Notes: generated by a model from the letters alone, not told the origin. Positions 37,301 to 47,757 are shown, counted from the first letter of the stretch. The stretch: 64,000 bases of DNA from Agelaius tricolor (GCA_023055355.1 JALJCS010000022.1:10981501-11045500), one strand, 5' to 3'. Made by a program: numbers and translations.

Positions 37301-40300
37301 TTTGTGGGTTATTGATCCAGCTGGGTAGAACTTATCAGTGGGAAGGAGCAGTTAAATTCATTGTGCTGCCCTACCTGACACTCTAATCCTCCAACAGGGC
37401 TGAAAAATCCTTACTGTTTCTCAGAAGGATAAGGAGAAAATGTTGAGCCAACAGGAGACTGGCTAATGTACATGAAATAATCAAATTTGGTGTTATGTAA
37501 TACCATATTTCAAATTAAATGTAGAATCAACCTTTTCTTAGGAACTGTATTGTCATCAATGCAAAAATTCTTTGTACCCTGTGCATGAAAAAGTATTTAT
37601 TTGGTCGTTCATTGATAGAAACAGCTCTTTTTATTACTTCTTTGAAATATTACTTTTTATTAAAAAATAAAGATTTTGGGATATTCAGAGCTCAGTTTTC
37701 ACCAAGAGCATATTGTATTTTAATGGCTGATTGTTGAGCTAATGTGAATACAAGTTCTCTGGTGAGTTCTCTGACTCAAAGGAGGGAGATTCTGAATTAT
37801 GAGAACTGTTCTCCTGACTGGAGAAGCCTCATGGATGCCAAGGGCCATCTACAAAACCCAGCTTCATTTTCAGCCTGCAGAACCAGCACAGCTGGGTGGG
37901 CCTTAGCAAGGTGCCTGCCCTGGGCCAGTAAGGTTGGTTTTGGTAGAAGTTTTAGTGCATTCCATAGAAAACAAAAGTGTCAGAGTCACTGAAGCAGAAT
38001 GCCCTGCTCCTGGAAATGGAGTGATTTACATTTAGCATCTGTTTTGGGCTGAGAGTGGGAATTGGCTTTGTAATTTCTTCTGTCATGGCACTGTCAGAAA
38101 ATTAAGCTGTTTACGCCAGACTATGGAAGGTTAATGGCTGTTCCAGCAAAGGTCAAGTGGTCATTTTAAAGGAAGGCTATGCTGAATAATCGAAAATGGC
38201 AGAAGGATAAGGCATAAAATCTCAGCTGACTGCTCATCCTAGCTTTTTTCCTGTCATACAGAAACCTGTCTTTGCTCTGCCCAGAGCTTGGAAGACCTGC
38301 ATGAATGTGAACTGCTGTTCCAGAAAAACTCTCTTGTGGTGGTGTTCACAGGGGTCTGAGGATGAGGGAAGAGACAAGGATCTGACTCCATGTTTCAGAA
38401 GGCTGATTTATTATTTTATGATATATATTATATTAAAACTATACTAAAAGAGTAGAAGAAAGGATTTCATCAGAAGGCTAGCTAAGAATAGAAAAAGAAA
38501 GAATGATAACAAAGGCTTGTGACTGATGGAGACAGTCCAGACAGCTGGACTGTGATTGGCCATTAATTAAAAACAACCACATGAGACCAATCCCAGATCC
38601 ACCTGTTGCACACCACAGCAGCAGATAACCATTGTTTACATTTTGTTCCTGAGGCCTCTCAGCTTCTCAGCAGAAAAAATCCTAAGGAAAGGATTTTTCA
38701 GAAAATATCATGGCTACACTCTCTAAAGACGCCTTCTAATTCCATCAGCTTCATGGCCATGGGAGCATTTTTAAAAGGATCAAAATTCAGCTTGGAGGGC
38801 TTTTAGTTGTGATAAACAGGATTTCCTGGTGTGGGAGGCTGAGGCAGCAGTGATGGTCCTGTCTGGGCTCTCCTTGCAGGCACACTGAGGAGGGGTCACA
38901 GCTGCTGGCTGGGGCCAGCCCTCATCTTTGACCTGCCAGGGCTCTGTGTCACTGTGCAGTGATGCACAGCCCAGCCCATCCTGGGCTAAGCACCCTGAAA
39001 TCCCTTTCAAGCAGTGAAGTTGTTCCCAGGTGGGCATCTGGGATCCTTTCCCTGAGCATTGCGCGGTCCTGAGCCTGTCCTTCCCTTAACTCCTGGTATT
39101 AAACCAAGGCCTGGGATTTTCTGATTACTTGACTTTTTATGCAGCCATATGGACATCCATAAAGGCCCAGAAATAATAAAATGTGGTTTCTTTGTCTTTA
39201 ACTGCCAGCATTTTCATTTCATGGGAACTTTATCACTTTCATTTCCAGACGCTACTATAAAGAAACTGATGGGCTGAAACTTGATGTTGGAGCATATATG
39301 AAGGCATTGGAGGTATTTTATAGCTGGAATTGTGCTTACTCACCCTGTGCACCTTGTTGAAAGAGTAACTGGCATCAATAGGGTCATCTTCTGTAATTAC
39401 TCACCTTGGTGGAGGGAGTTTCCACACATTGAAACTCATTTGCTGCATTCTAAAGATGGGTGGATTAATTGCTTTTCTGCCTTTGTTGGTTTTTTGTTTG
39501 GTTTTTTTTTTTGGTTTTTTTTTTGTTTGTTTGTTTGTGTTTTTTTGTTTTTTTTTTTTGTTTGTTTTGGTTGTTTTTTTGGTTTTGTTTTTTTTTTGTT
39601 TGTTTTTTTTTGTTTGTTTTTTTTTGTTTAAATTTGTTTTACTTAAACCATGAACATTTTTCTTTGTGGTACCTTTATTGCAAGTGAGGCCCTTGAAAGG
39701 AGGAGTCAGACAAGAAAAAAGGGGAATATTGTGTGCAAGATATCCAGGAAAACCTGAAGGTCCATGTTATCTGTTAGGCTTTTGTCTAGGAACAAGCAAG
39801 AAACTATTTTTTTCAGCATAGCACTGATACTTAGTTGCAGGAAAATGTAACTTGTAAAATCTACTTTTTCAAGTGTAACTTTTCAAAACCTGGATGTGAA
39901 ATTTGATTTTTCACTTGAACCATTAAAATTATGCCAGGTGGTCTAAGAAATCCTTTATATCTTTTAAAGGCTCTCAAGTACTTTTGATGGTTTTATATAA
40001 AGAATATTTGTTATGTCTCTAAGGGTGATGTTCCTAACAAAATGAGCAGTACTGGAACTGAGTTTGAAGATTACTCAATGATGGAGAATGTGAAAGATTT
40101 GTACCTTGAGGTGTTTCAAGAGCATTTTCTCTCCTGCCAGAAAACTTTAAACACTTCTGTTCTCCGAATTCTCTGATCTTCACCTTCACCTGCTAATCCA
40201 TTGTGTTATTTAAGGGTAAAAATCAATAATCACAAAGGTTTTATGACTGGAGTTATGGAGTTGAACAAATCCTTTGCCAATCAGCATTTTTTGTGTTTCT

Positions 40301-43300
40301 CTCTCTTTTTTTCCCCCCAGTATGCTTGTGATATCCAGGCTGAGGTGGTGGGGAAACCATCAAAAAGGTTTTTTGAGTCAGCCCTGGCAGAACTGGGAGT
40401 TCCAGCAGAGCAGGTAAGGTTGAGGTGCCATGCCCAGGGGCTGTGCCAGATATTTGTGCCCACTTTTGCTTTTTTCCTGCTTTGCTGTAGCTTTGAAAAG
40501 TCACAGAAGAGGCTGAAGGAGAATGGGACCAGGACTCAATGCCTGGAGAGGCAAAAGAGGTGCCCTCATGCCTGGCAGTCTGCTTGGTGGCTGCAGGGTG
40601 ATGGAATTGATCCCAAAATGTCCTTTATTTCCTGTGCTATCACACTGACTACCTTTTTTTAGTACGAGAAAAAAGCAGAAGAAAAAATATTTTATAATTT
40701 TGGTGAATAGGATGCGCTGGCTGACCCCAAAACCCCCTCCTGTATTCCTGGCTTTGCAGAAACATGCTGTGCTTCCTCAGCACAGCCCATTTTCCCCTCT
40801 CTGTAGTTGTTCCCATCTCCTCTTTATTGATTTGTTGTTCTGTCACACAGGACATAAGGATGAGTATGAGAAGCCTCACAAACAGCAGTGAATTACAGCA
40901 CAATAATTCCATCAGGGGGGTTTGGGTGACATTATAAACAACAGGAGGGAAGTTTGGGGTGGCTTGTAGGTCCCTGGAGCCTGGAGATAAAATTATGGCC
41001 CTGTAATTCAGTATGTGCTTGGGTTTTGCTTTATTACAGAGTGGGGAGATGGAAAAGACCTAGTGGGCCATCTAATCCATCTCCTTCCCCATGCAGGAAT
41101 GTTCCCTGCTCCACAGTTATTAATGTTTTGTCCACAGTAGTTTTCAGAGAGCCAAAGAACTGTCAGTGCCCTGGGGATGGTGTTCAGCCCAGTGGGTCTT
41201 GGGGGAAGGCAGCTTTTCCTGAGATTTATCAGGATATTTCCCTTTTCAACTGCATCTCCTTATTTCTAGTTTTACTCTAGTTAACGACCAAAATAACATC
41301 CTGGACATTTTCTTCATCCAGTTGTGTCTAGACCTGCTATCATTGCAGGAGGTTTTTTTTTGCTAAAACTGTGGTTTAGTTCTGCTGCTTCCCTCCATTC
41401 AATCCCCCTCCTTTTTTCTGTGCTCCCTCCAGTCTGTCCATACCTTCCCAGGCATTAGATAGCCCAGTCTGGGCTGTCCCTGGAATACCCCAGGTGCAGA
41501 GCTCCTGTCTCTGCTCCTTGCCCCAGGAAACAAACCTGATGTGATGCATCACCAGGCTGGCAAAGCTGCTCCCATAGGGTGAGCCCTGGGGAGGGGTTCC
41601 CATCAGCTTCAGGAGTGTTTGTGTTGGGTACAGAAAAGCAGGAATAGTCCCCAGAAGAGACTATTTCCTCCTTCTCTGCTGTTTGCCATGTCTGCTGCTC
41701 GTGCCTAACGAGCAGAGTTTTGGCTTTCCATCATTGTTTCTAGTGGTAAATGCCATAAATCTGTTGTACTGATATATCTAGTTTGTAGGTATAGTATTTT
41801 ATATTTAGAGAGTTTGGAAGTGAAGGGAGTGTGCTCCTAAGCAAGGAGGAGTGCAGCAGCCACCACTGGATGAAGGCACCAGTCACTCCATGCTTTCCAC
41901 CATGGAAACAATCATCCACACTGCTGGAGGTAAAGCCTGCATCATGATTCACACATGTGTAGGAGGAACAAATTCCAAACAAGCAAACTGCCTTAATTCT
42001 GGCATCTTTTCCTAATGTTTGAGTGCTTGACCTTGTGACTTTAATGTACTTTTGGAGAAGGATTTGCAGGTTGGGTTAGTTTGTGGTACACAGTAATAAA
42101 ACCTCATTATTTTCAGTTTAAAATCTCAGTATAGTCCCTTCAGTAAGTTCCTGTAATGCACTGCATTACATTTAAATCTTTCTCCTGGATGAATTCTGCA
42201 TTTGTAGGAACATGACAGGGGCTGGTTTTACTTTCCTTTGCTTTTACAAAATGTTTATTCTGATAATTTATTCCACCTGTGGAATGCATTTAATCCATAC
42301 CATCATTAAACCATTTTAGATGAGCTGTGCTTTTGAAAACATGCTACAATTTTCTTTTACTTGGCTCTTAATGAAAAATACCTTTTTAATAAAGCTGTCT
42401 CACCACAGTAATTTGAGACAGTGGCAATTCTGAAATTCCTCAAGCTGCTTTAATCAATAAAGTTATCACCAGTCATTTCCCTTGATAACTGCTTCTTACT
42501 GAGACCCTGACTCTGCCTTCTGCTGCTGAGATGTTTTCAGCCTGCACTTAGAATAAGAGGAACTCCCTGAAGTCCAATTTTCATTTTAACCTTTCCTCAA
42601 TGGCCTAGAAATAACAGATTGCCAGTATTACTTTAATAGTTGAAAATTGAAACCTCTTAGAGGTAACCAGACCTATCTTACAATTCAGTGCTATGACAAA
42701 GAATAACACATCTTAAAGGTTACTGAAATGCCTAATTCATGTGTTTTAAGGCAGCTGTTAACAGTGGATGATTTTTACAGCTTTACAATAAAACCTAAAT
42801 AATGTTAAGGTTCTGATAGTTTTATACAATCATAAAAAGTTCTCTCTGTAGCAAATTATCCTGCTTTAATGGGAGTTATGGCAGGTCATACTGGAGTCCA
42901 TAAACTCCTGGTAGTTAAGCAATTCCCATTGCTGCCACCTGCAAGCCTCGGGTGGGAGTCAGTGGTGCATGAGAGCAGAGAGAGGTGACCCAGGGGTGGC
43001 ACAGGGCACCTGCTCCTGGGCCAGCATCCCCTCCTTGCCCACCAGCCCAACGGGGCAGCATCTTCCATCCCAAAATAAAAGCGCCCAAGGGAAGTTTGAG
43101 GCTTCAATCCAGCTGAAATCTCAGTGGGAATGTCTGGCCCCGCGCTTTTGGGGTTCTGAGATAGAAACAAAATTAACAGTAATGTGGGAACCTGCAGCCT
43201 GGGATAGTGTTCCTTGGGTGAGGAGAACAGGGAGAAAAGTAAATGTGTTGTATTTCTGGTGTAAAGGGGTTTGGTGCATCAAGGTGTGGTGTGTAAACTT

Positions 43301-46300
43301 TATTTCCTCATGGTCCTAGCACATTTAACTTAAGGTTATTAAATCTCTAGCAAAAATTCTGTTCAGGCATAAATATGCCTGACTCTAGAAGCATTCTCTG
43401 GGCTAAATATTCTGGTGGAGTTAGCACACTGCCTTCTGTGCATCTCTCTTTGCATCCTGCATGAGCTCCAGCCTCCAAAATCCCCCATCTGAGGGCTGGC
43501 TCAATCAGGGTATTCTCATCTTTCTACCTCCTTCATTTCCTGACTCTGTAATTCCTTTTCTGATCAGACATTTTCCTGTGACCAGTAATGAATGCTGAAA
43601 CTCTGTTTGTGGACAAAACCTACCCGAGGCTCCCACTCACCACCCCAACAGCATCTCTAAAAGATTTATTGGTTTTGGCTGCTCAGGGTCTGTGGCACAG
43701 GCAGCACCAGTGGCACTGCTGACTGTGGGGATTATATTTTGCATTTCCAGCCCAAATTCCTGGGGGTTGTGTTGATCTCCTCTGTTCTCCCTGCCCCTCT
43801 GGGCTGAGTCTGGTGGAGCCCTTTGAGAGCAGTGTTTTCCCTCAGCTTTGGCACATGTGCTTTATTTGCTGTGCCTGTGCAGCCACACACCACTTCTCAG
43901 CATCTTAGGGAAATTGGAATTACACCCAGAGACTCACTGCATTTTTTTTCTCCTTCTTTTTAGTTAATTTGTAGCCAATATAAAAAAAAGTAACTTTTGC
44001 AGAAGGATTGAACAGATTAATGGTGTGATCCCTGTGTAAAATGTGAACACGAATGGAGATCTTTCAATTCCAGCTTTCAGTGGCTATGTGACCTTTCAGT
44101 TTTATATCTTTCTCTCTCTTCTTACCATATTGCAGTCAGAGAGGAAGTTAAACCCAGGTTTGACAGGTAGAGTTTTTTTATTTCCCTTGACAGCGCACCT
44201 TCTGACCTCTATCTTCTTGCCAATGATTTTTTAAATCCTAAATGATTTTGGAATAATTGCTCCTCCTTTAGTGATTATTGCCCTTCACTGATAGTAAATC
44301 TGTGAAATCCCTGGGGGCTGGAGCACATTTTTGTATGCGTGTGCCACAAGCTGGCCTGGACAGGCATCGCTGCTCCGCTGCAGCTGCACTTCCAGAGCTG
44401 CCAGAGTCTTGCAGGAAAACTTCCCTGGATGGGGTCACATACAGCCCTGCTGAGCAGGAGAGGGCTTGGCTGGAGAGGCTGCCCTGCTCTGCCCTTTTTT
44501 GTCACAGGAAATTCTTCTCAGGGTTATTAGGACTGAAATTGCCTTTACCTCCCACATGTTGGGATCTGGGCTGAGCGAGGGCATGAGGCGGTGCAGGTCT
44601 GATCCCCCTCAGCCTCAGGGAGGTGTTGGAAGGAATTCTGTAAGAAAAAGGAATTACAATCTCTTAAAGCCAGTGGTTGAGAGTGATTAAATATCCTGGA
44701 GCAGCTTGGGGGGCATTGGTAATGGTGCTTGGCTGGGAATGGTGTTGCCAGGTTCTTGCAGCTCTCCATGCAACAGTGGAATTATTCTCTATTTCTTATC
44801 CACATTTAAATGCTTTATTTCCTAATCACTTAAATCTAACCCATCATTTTCTCTCATTTCATGCTGAATTGCTGGTTTGGAAGAGCACTAAGGAAAGGTG
44901 AACTATCTACAGGAGAAGCTGTCCCCAAATTTACATGTTTGTAGCTCAGTTTGGTTTATGAATCCTCTCAGAAAATTTAGGTATATCCTGAGATTTCCTT
45001 TACAGGCAATGTAATACGTGGGAGAAGATCCTGTTGCAATTAGAGAATTCATAAAAATAGCTCTGCAGGTTTAGTATTTTTATTCTTCAAGCAAAACAGA
45101 GCTGGGGAAGGGATGGAAATTCAGGCAGGAATGTCTGGAGCTGGAAGGTACCATGGTTGTGAAAGCCAGGCAGTTAAATTTATGAAGCAAAAGGTTGATT
45201 TAAAAGATGAAAATAAAATAATTAAAGATGCAGCTAACTCTGTATTAGACGAAATTCAACTTTAATGGAAAAGGTGAAAAAATCTGATTGATAAACCACT
45301 TTACAGACTTTTAAATATGTGCCTCCCCAGTTTTAGGTGCTGCCTCTGTTCTCTGCAGAATAATCCAGAACACCTTTGGGAGGTGCAAAGCTGATTTTTT
45401 GGATCATTAATGGAAAATTGCTGTTTTGTGTATATGCTGGGTTTTGTTGAAACTATAAAATGACATTCCCCCAGTCATTTTAAATTTGAAGAATAGAATA
45501 AATACAGTAATTTGTAATGCAGGATGATAAGCACTTGAAACTTTGGTGATGTGAAAGTCAACAGAAAGGACCCCTTGGCTGATGCACTCTGATCCAATAA
45601 ATATCTTTAACAGAGGCAGCAAGGTGCTCTGTGCACTCTTTTTATTAAGCACCAGACAAATCTTAGCACAACCAGTTACTTTTTTGGTAATCCACTCACT
45701 TTTGTTGATTAATATTGGCATACACTGAAACTGGTGGTAACACAAACAGTGCCAGGCCTGTACGCATTGTGTCCTTCTGTGCAAAAATGAATAAATTCCA
45801 TTTTGCAGTGATTTCCTGAATTTCTGTATCAACCTGAGAACAGGTTGGGATCAGGCTCTCAGTGATTACAAGCTTAAGCTTTTGACCAGCCTGTAGAACA
45901 CCAGATTTAAGAAGTTAAGCTTAATTTAAGCTGCTTGGAGCGTAGCAGGAATGGATTGTTAGGAAGAGAAGAGGCCTAACTTCATAAAACTCACCATTTT
46001 CTTTCAACTGTGCCCCAAATCCCTTTGATTTCTGTGATTGATTACAAACTGTACAGGTGTGTGCAGTGCCAGTTCACTGCTGGAGGAGCTCTGGCATGAA
46101 TTTCCCTCAGGGCAGGATGACTTTTAATCAATACGGTGACAATATTATCGTGTTTAATTTGTCCAGTGGCAGCATTAGACCTCAGATCAGGCTGTTTGTT
46201 ATGCCAGGGGAGGGTGACAGATGGCAGAAATGAACTTTTCCTGTATTTCACTGCCCTGACAGGCCATCATGATCGGGGATGACATTGTGAATGATGTCGG

Positions 46301-46354
46301 GGGAGCCCAGCAGTGCGGGATGAGAGCGCTGCAGGTGCGGACGGGCAAGTACAG
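21968..46354 (+). CDS. LHPP: LHPP, phospholysine phosphohistidine inorganic pyrophosphate phosphatase (last exon not in window)
   Basis: Six exons join in frame (21968-22095, 34404-34591, 36372-36525, 39249-39312, 40321-40413, 46263-46354; 719 nt) to give residues 1-240, colinear with human LHPP (270 aa). HAD motifs are all present: motif [14 protein letters not shown] (nucleophile D18, with Ser at D+2 as in human LHPP), motif II CTNET (T55-N56), motif III VVGKPS (K190), motif [14 protein letters not shown] (D215, D216, D220). The cap region includes [11 protein letters not shown] and [14 protein letters not shown]. Known: a cytosolic HAD-superfamily C2-cap phosphatase active on P-N bonds (phosphohistidine, phospholysine) and pyrophosphate. 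All splice sites are GT..AG and there is no internal stop. The missing C-terminus (about 31 residues in human) should be one exon beyond 64000. Confidence 0.97.
22334..22918 (+). repeat. Minisatellite, 54-bp and 68-bp units, in LHPP intron 1
   Basis: The marker CTGGTGTCAC recurs at 22341, 22395, 22449, 22517, 22585, 22653, 22721 and 22789, with a degenerate copy at 22857. There are two 54-bp units, then six 68-bp units that are near-identical, then a decayed unit. The 68-bp unit has the CGTGTGGCAGGAG and CCCCCGTGTTCTG blocks that the 54-bp unit lacks. No stop codon occurs in any plus frame of the array, which creates three long but meaningless open frames. Confidence 0.95.
23389..23505 (+). 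mobile_element. CR1 LINE 3'-end fragment
   Basis: Sense CR1 tail: GTGCTGGATGGGACCTGGAG, then GTTCCTTCCAACCCAAACCA and a TTCTGTGATTCTG terminus. Confidence 0.85.
27347..27410 (-). mobile_element. CR1 LINE 3'-tip fragment
   Basis: Only the extreme 3' end is present: TCATAGAATCATAGAATAGT, then TTGGGTTGGAAGCAACCTTA. Confidence 0.8.
30231..30375 (+). repeat. Three-copy 47-bp tandem repeat
   Basis: The block CACTTTTAATTTGGGGCTTG recurs at 30243, 30290 and 30345. The first two units have a 47-bp period. The third is displaced to 55 bp by an extra eight bases (CACCTCTC-like) before the block. Confidence 0.85.
32090..32480. promoter_or_regulatory. Unique AT-rich block dense in TAAT/ATTA cores, possible enhancer
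   Basis: This repeat-free stretch of LHPP intron 1 holds CATAATTCATTAACAATAAT, GCAATTAACCACTAAGTGTA and AATTGATAATTC, among many homeodomain-type cores, plus a TAAGTG (NKX-type) core at 32438-32443. No coding sign is present. Function is inferred only from motif density and nearness to a homeobox gene. Confidence 0.3.
33110..33252 (-). mobile_element. CR1 LINE 3'-end fragment
   Basis: Antisense CR1: TTCACAGAATCACAGAATGG, TTTGGGCTGGAAGGGACCTT, and CTCCAAGCCCTGCCCAGCCT blocks, truncated near 33252. Confidence 0.87.
33593..34380 (-). mobile_element. CR1-type element split by an LTR insertion
   Basis: The left part (33593-33740) has AGGTTGGAAGAGACCTTCAA and GTGCCACATCCAGGC-like blocks. The right part (34176-34380) has the CATCCAGGGATGGGGACTCC, CCTCCCTGGGCAGCCATTCC and CTAATATCCAACCTGTATTT blocks. 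Together they read as one antisense CR1-type copy interrupted by the LTR at 33741-34175. A paralog at 61300-61490 is continuous across the same point. Within the element a 15-bp direct repeat ACACATCCAGGGATG occurs at 33701-33715 and 34230-34244, bracketing a 73-bp segment (excluding the LTR and its duplicate) absent from ordinary CR1 copies here. Confidence 0.85.
33741..34175 (+). mobile_element. Solo LTR of an endogenous retrovirus with 6-bp target duplication AGAAAT
   Basis: The sequence is 435 bp, starting TGCGGGGTGT and ending CTCTCAACA, so it has TG..CA termini. It is flanked by AGAAAT at 33735-33740 and 34176-34181, a perfect 6-bp duplication, the size usual for class II (ERVK-like) integration. 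No internal retroviral sequence is present, so it is a solo LTR left by recombination. The matching unoccupied repeat at 61300 supports the boundaries. The strand is inferred by similarity and is uncertain. Confidence 0.88.
34404..34591 (+). CDS. LHPP: LHPP exon 2 (residues 43-106, motif II)
   Basis: Acceptor CCCTCCACAG at 34394-34403; donor GTGGGA from 34592. The exon encodes [20 protein letters not shown] and [20 protein letters not shown]. It is GC-rich relative to the surrounding intron, with an LTR insertion only about 230 bp upstream. Confidence 0.95.
34771..35296 (-). mobile_element. Solo LTR (passerine ERV family A) carrying an internal 11-bp satellite
   Basis: Read on the minus strand it starts TGTGGTGGTGTTTGCAGG and ends GTCTGTGACA. 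It shares the CAGAAGGCTGATTTAT and ATTTTATGATATATATTA blocks with the copy at 38336. Flanks are GTTGCT (34765-34770) and GTCGCT (35297-35302), an imperfect 5/6 duplication if one base at the 35296 end is allowed as extra. It is about 143 bp longer than the 383-bp copy, mostly because of the tandem array at 35067-35184. Confidence 0.8.
35067..35184. repeat. 11-bp tandem repeat (CATAACCATAA), 10.7 copies, inside an LTR
   Basis: Ten perfect units from 35067 to 35176 are followed by a partial unit to 35184, with no mismatch between units. It lies inside the AT-rich 5' part of the LTR at 34771-35296 and is absent from the related copies at 35523 and 38336. Because 11 is not a multiple of 3, it yields artefactual repetitive peptides in every minus frame. 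Confidence 0.96.
35523..35873 (+). mobile_element. LTR, family A, plus orientation
   Basis: It starts TGTGGTGGGTCCCAGGATGA, includes CAGAAGGCTGATTTAT, TGTGATTGGCCATTAATTAA and AAACATGGAGAAGCTGAAGC, and ends near GACAGTGACA. Flanks AATTGT (35517-35522) and GATTGT (35874-35879) match 5/6, assuming one extra base at the end. It is the same family as the copies at 34771 (minus) and 38336 (plus), with small deletions. Confidence 0.78.
36372..36525 (+). CDS. LHPP: LHPP exon 3 (residues 106-157)
   Basis: Acceptor TCCTTCTGTAG to 36371; donor GTGAGT from 36526. The exon encodes [20 protein letters not shown] through [12 protein letters not shown], part of the cap domain. Confidence 0.95.
36526..39248 (+). 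other. LHPP intron 3 (2.7 kb)
   Basis: The intron contains the solo LTR at 38336-38718. The rest is unique sequence in which I recognise nothing. Confidence 0.8.
38336..38718 (+). mobile_element. Solo LTR, family A, with perfect 6-bp target duplication CTCTCT
   Basis: The sequence is 383 bp, from TGTGGTGGTGTTCACAGG to ATCATGGCTACA. It is flanked by CTCTCT at 38330-38335 and 38719-38724. The match extends to seven bases (ACTCTCT) if the ends are shifted by one, so the boundary is ambiguous by 1 bp. A TATATATTATATT-type AT block lies near 38419. The 3' part (CATTTTGTTCCTGAGGCCTC and AATCCTAAGGAAAGGATTTT) differs from the 35523 copy but matches the fragment at 63948, so at least two subfamilies are present. 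Confidence 0.9.
39249..39312 (+). CDS. LHPP: LHPP exon 4 (residues 157-178)
   Basis: A 64-nt exon: acceptor ATTTCCAG to 39248, donor GTATTT from 39313. It encodes [20 protein letters not shown], and was found by following the protein across the intron. Confidence 0.94.
39313..40320 (+). other. LHPP intron 4 (1.0 kb)
   Basis: The intron contains the T/G homopolymer-rich tract at 39486-39640. The remainder is unique AT-rich sequence ending in a strong polypyrimidine tract. Confidence 0.8.
39486..39640. repeat. T-rich tract interrupted by G (poly-T / GTTT simple repeat)
   Basis: About 155 bp consisting almost only of T runs of 2-9 broken by single or double G, including GTTTGTTTGTTTG. The Phe-rich open frames over it are artefacts. 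Confidence 0.92.
40321..40413 (+). CDS. LHPP: LHPP exon 5 (residues 179-209, motif III)
   Basis: The acceptor is a long pyrimidine tract ending CCCCCAG at 40320; donor GTAAGG from 40414. The exon encodes [20 protein letters not shown] with the motif III lysine K190. Phase is 0 at both ends. Confidence 0.95.
40414..46262 (+). other. LHPP intron 5 (5.8 kb)
   Basis: The intron contains an old L3/CR1-like element at 41038-41345. Otherwise it is unique. The block 42050-42510 is AT-rich and repeat-free, with many TTAAT/ATTA words. I see no exon-like open frame flanked by splice sites that fits LHPP. Confidence 0.7.
41038..41345 (-). mobile_element. Ancient L3/CR1-like LINE fragment
   Basis: It shows degenerate CR1-clade 3' blocks: GGAAAAGACCTAGTGGGCCA, ATCTAATCCATCTCC, GCAGGAATGTTCCCTGCTCC, TTTTGTCCACAGTAG, and GATTTATCAGGATATTTCCC. 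They resemble the amniote-wide L3/CR1 type more than the young avian CR1 copies nearby. Identification is from memory of the consensus, so family assignment is tentative. Confidence 0.6.
46263..46354 (+). CDS. LHPP: LHPP exon 6 (residues 210-240, motif IV)
   Basis: Acceptor CTGCCCTGACAG to 46262; donor GTCAGT from 46355. The exon encodes [20 protein letters not shown] and LQVRTGKYR, holding the Mg-binding acidic residues D215/D216/D220. Confidence 0.95.
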
Positions 46355-47174
46355 GTCAGTGCTCACCCTGCTCCTCCAGAGCAGAGCCTCAAGGCCAGGC
46401 TTTGTCCCTGCCTTTTCTCCATCCTTTCCCCTTGCTCTCAATGTAGGTTTGCTTTTGTTGCCTGCCCAAGCAGCACAGACTTGGGTGGATGCTGATATTT
46501 TCTTGTAGGAAAACGCTGCGTGAAAGCGGCCGGAAGGGGAGGACAGTCTGTCTTTGATCTTTTGAAGAAATACTTTCTGCTAAATTCCTGCTGTATTTTT
46601 TTCATCACAGCACATAGAACTGGTGTATTTCCTGGGGTTTGCTTATTTTTTTTCCTGCTGCTGCTTGAAAGTGTTGTACACTTGATATAAGACATGTCTG
46701 AAAGCCATGGCAGGGTTGGGATTATAAAATTAGACTGTTGACTCAGCCATCCCTGTGGGTCATTCCTCTCTCACAGCTTTAGGAAGGGCTCCATATGCCT
46801 GCCCTTCCCTCCAGACACACATTCAGCACTGAGGTGTCTGAAACACAAGAGCTGCTTCCCCAGCTCTCGCCTTGCCAGAGTGCAGGGTCCTGTAGGGTCA
46901 CCCATGGCTCCAAAAGCAAACCTGTCCTTGTGCAGCTGTGCCCATGATCTGTGCTCTCACTGAGCTGTCACAAGGCCAGCTGCTGAGGGGGCACAGAGTG
47001 CACCTCTAAACAGGACATGACCAGTGCTGAGCAGGTTGGGTTTGAGGGCAGCTCAAGGTGGCTCCAAATGCAGTGCAGAGATCTGTCCCTCCATTTGACA
47101 TTCTGATCCCAGCACCAAAATCTCATTTTAATCATCTCCCCTTCCCCAGAACCATGCCTCCTTGTGGTATGGTT

Positions 47175-47378
47175 CAGCCACAACCTTTGCCATCTGATGT
47201 CATTTGTATTTTCAGTTTTTCTTCACTTTCAAATACTGAGACTGTGAAAGAAGGATGCTCCTTTGGGGAGGGACATCAGCCACAACCTTTGCCATCTGAT
47301 GTCATTTGTATTTTCAGTTTTTCTTCACTTTCAAATACTGAGACTGTAAAAGAAGGATGCTCCTTTGGGGAGGGACAT
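47175..47378. repeat. Tandem duplication, 2 x 102 bp
   Basis: Two copies (47175-47276 and 47277-47378), each beginning CAGCCACAACCTTTGCCATC or its near equivalent, differ at a single base that I can see (CTGTGAAAG versus CTGTAAAAG). The low divergence implies a recent event. The unit is not a known transposon and is non-coding. Confidence 0.93.
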
Positions 47379-47689
47379 CACATGACAATTATGCTTGCCT
47401 AAACTATATGAAAAGTTATTCTGCTTGTTTTCAAATCAATCTGTTCCTCAATTTTCCTTTTTAGTTTGTGTAAGGTGATAAAATAGTACCCTGTGCCTTA
47501 ATTCTAATGGACCAGTAAGTGATGGTTTCTGAAGAAAAAAAGTCAGGTACAAGTGTATTGTATTTTATATTATTTTAGGATAGTACATCTGAAAATGAGA
47601 TATGTATCTGAATAAAGCTTGGGAAATCCCAAAGATTAAAAAATTAATTATATAGTTTCTGATTTGGGGATTATTTCTCTGTAATCTTT

Positions 47690-47757
47690 GTGGTCCCAGG
47701 AGCTGGACTTGATGATCCATGCAGGTACCTTCCAACTCAGGACTTTCTATGGCTCTA
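47690..47757 (+). mobile_element. CR1 LINE 3'-tip fragment
   Basis: A short sense CR1 end: CAGGAGCTGGACTTGATGAT, ACCTTCCAACTCAGGACTTT, then CTATGGCTCTAAC. Confidence 0.7.

Noticed and set aside
39332..39687. Phe-rich membrane-like open frames
   Set aside because: Translation of a T/G simple repeat in LHPP intron 4.
47058..47402. 114-codon frame containing a duplicated peptide
   Set aside because: The peptide repeat follows from the 102-bp (multiple of three) tandem duplication in an intron; no splice or homology support.
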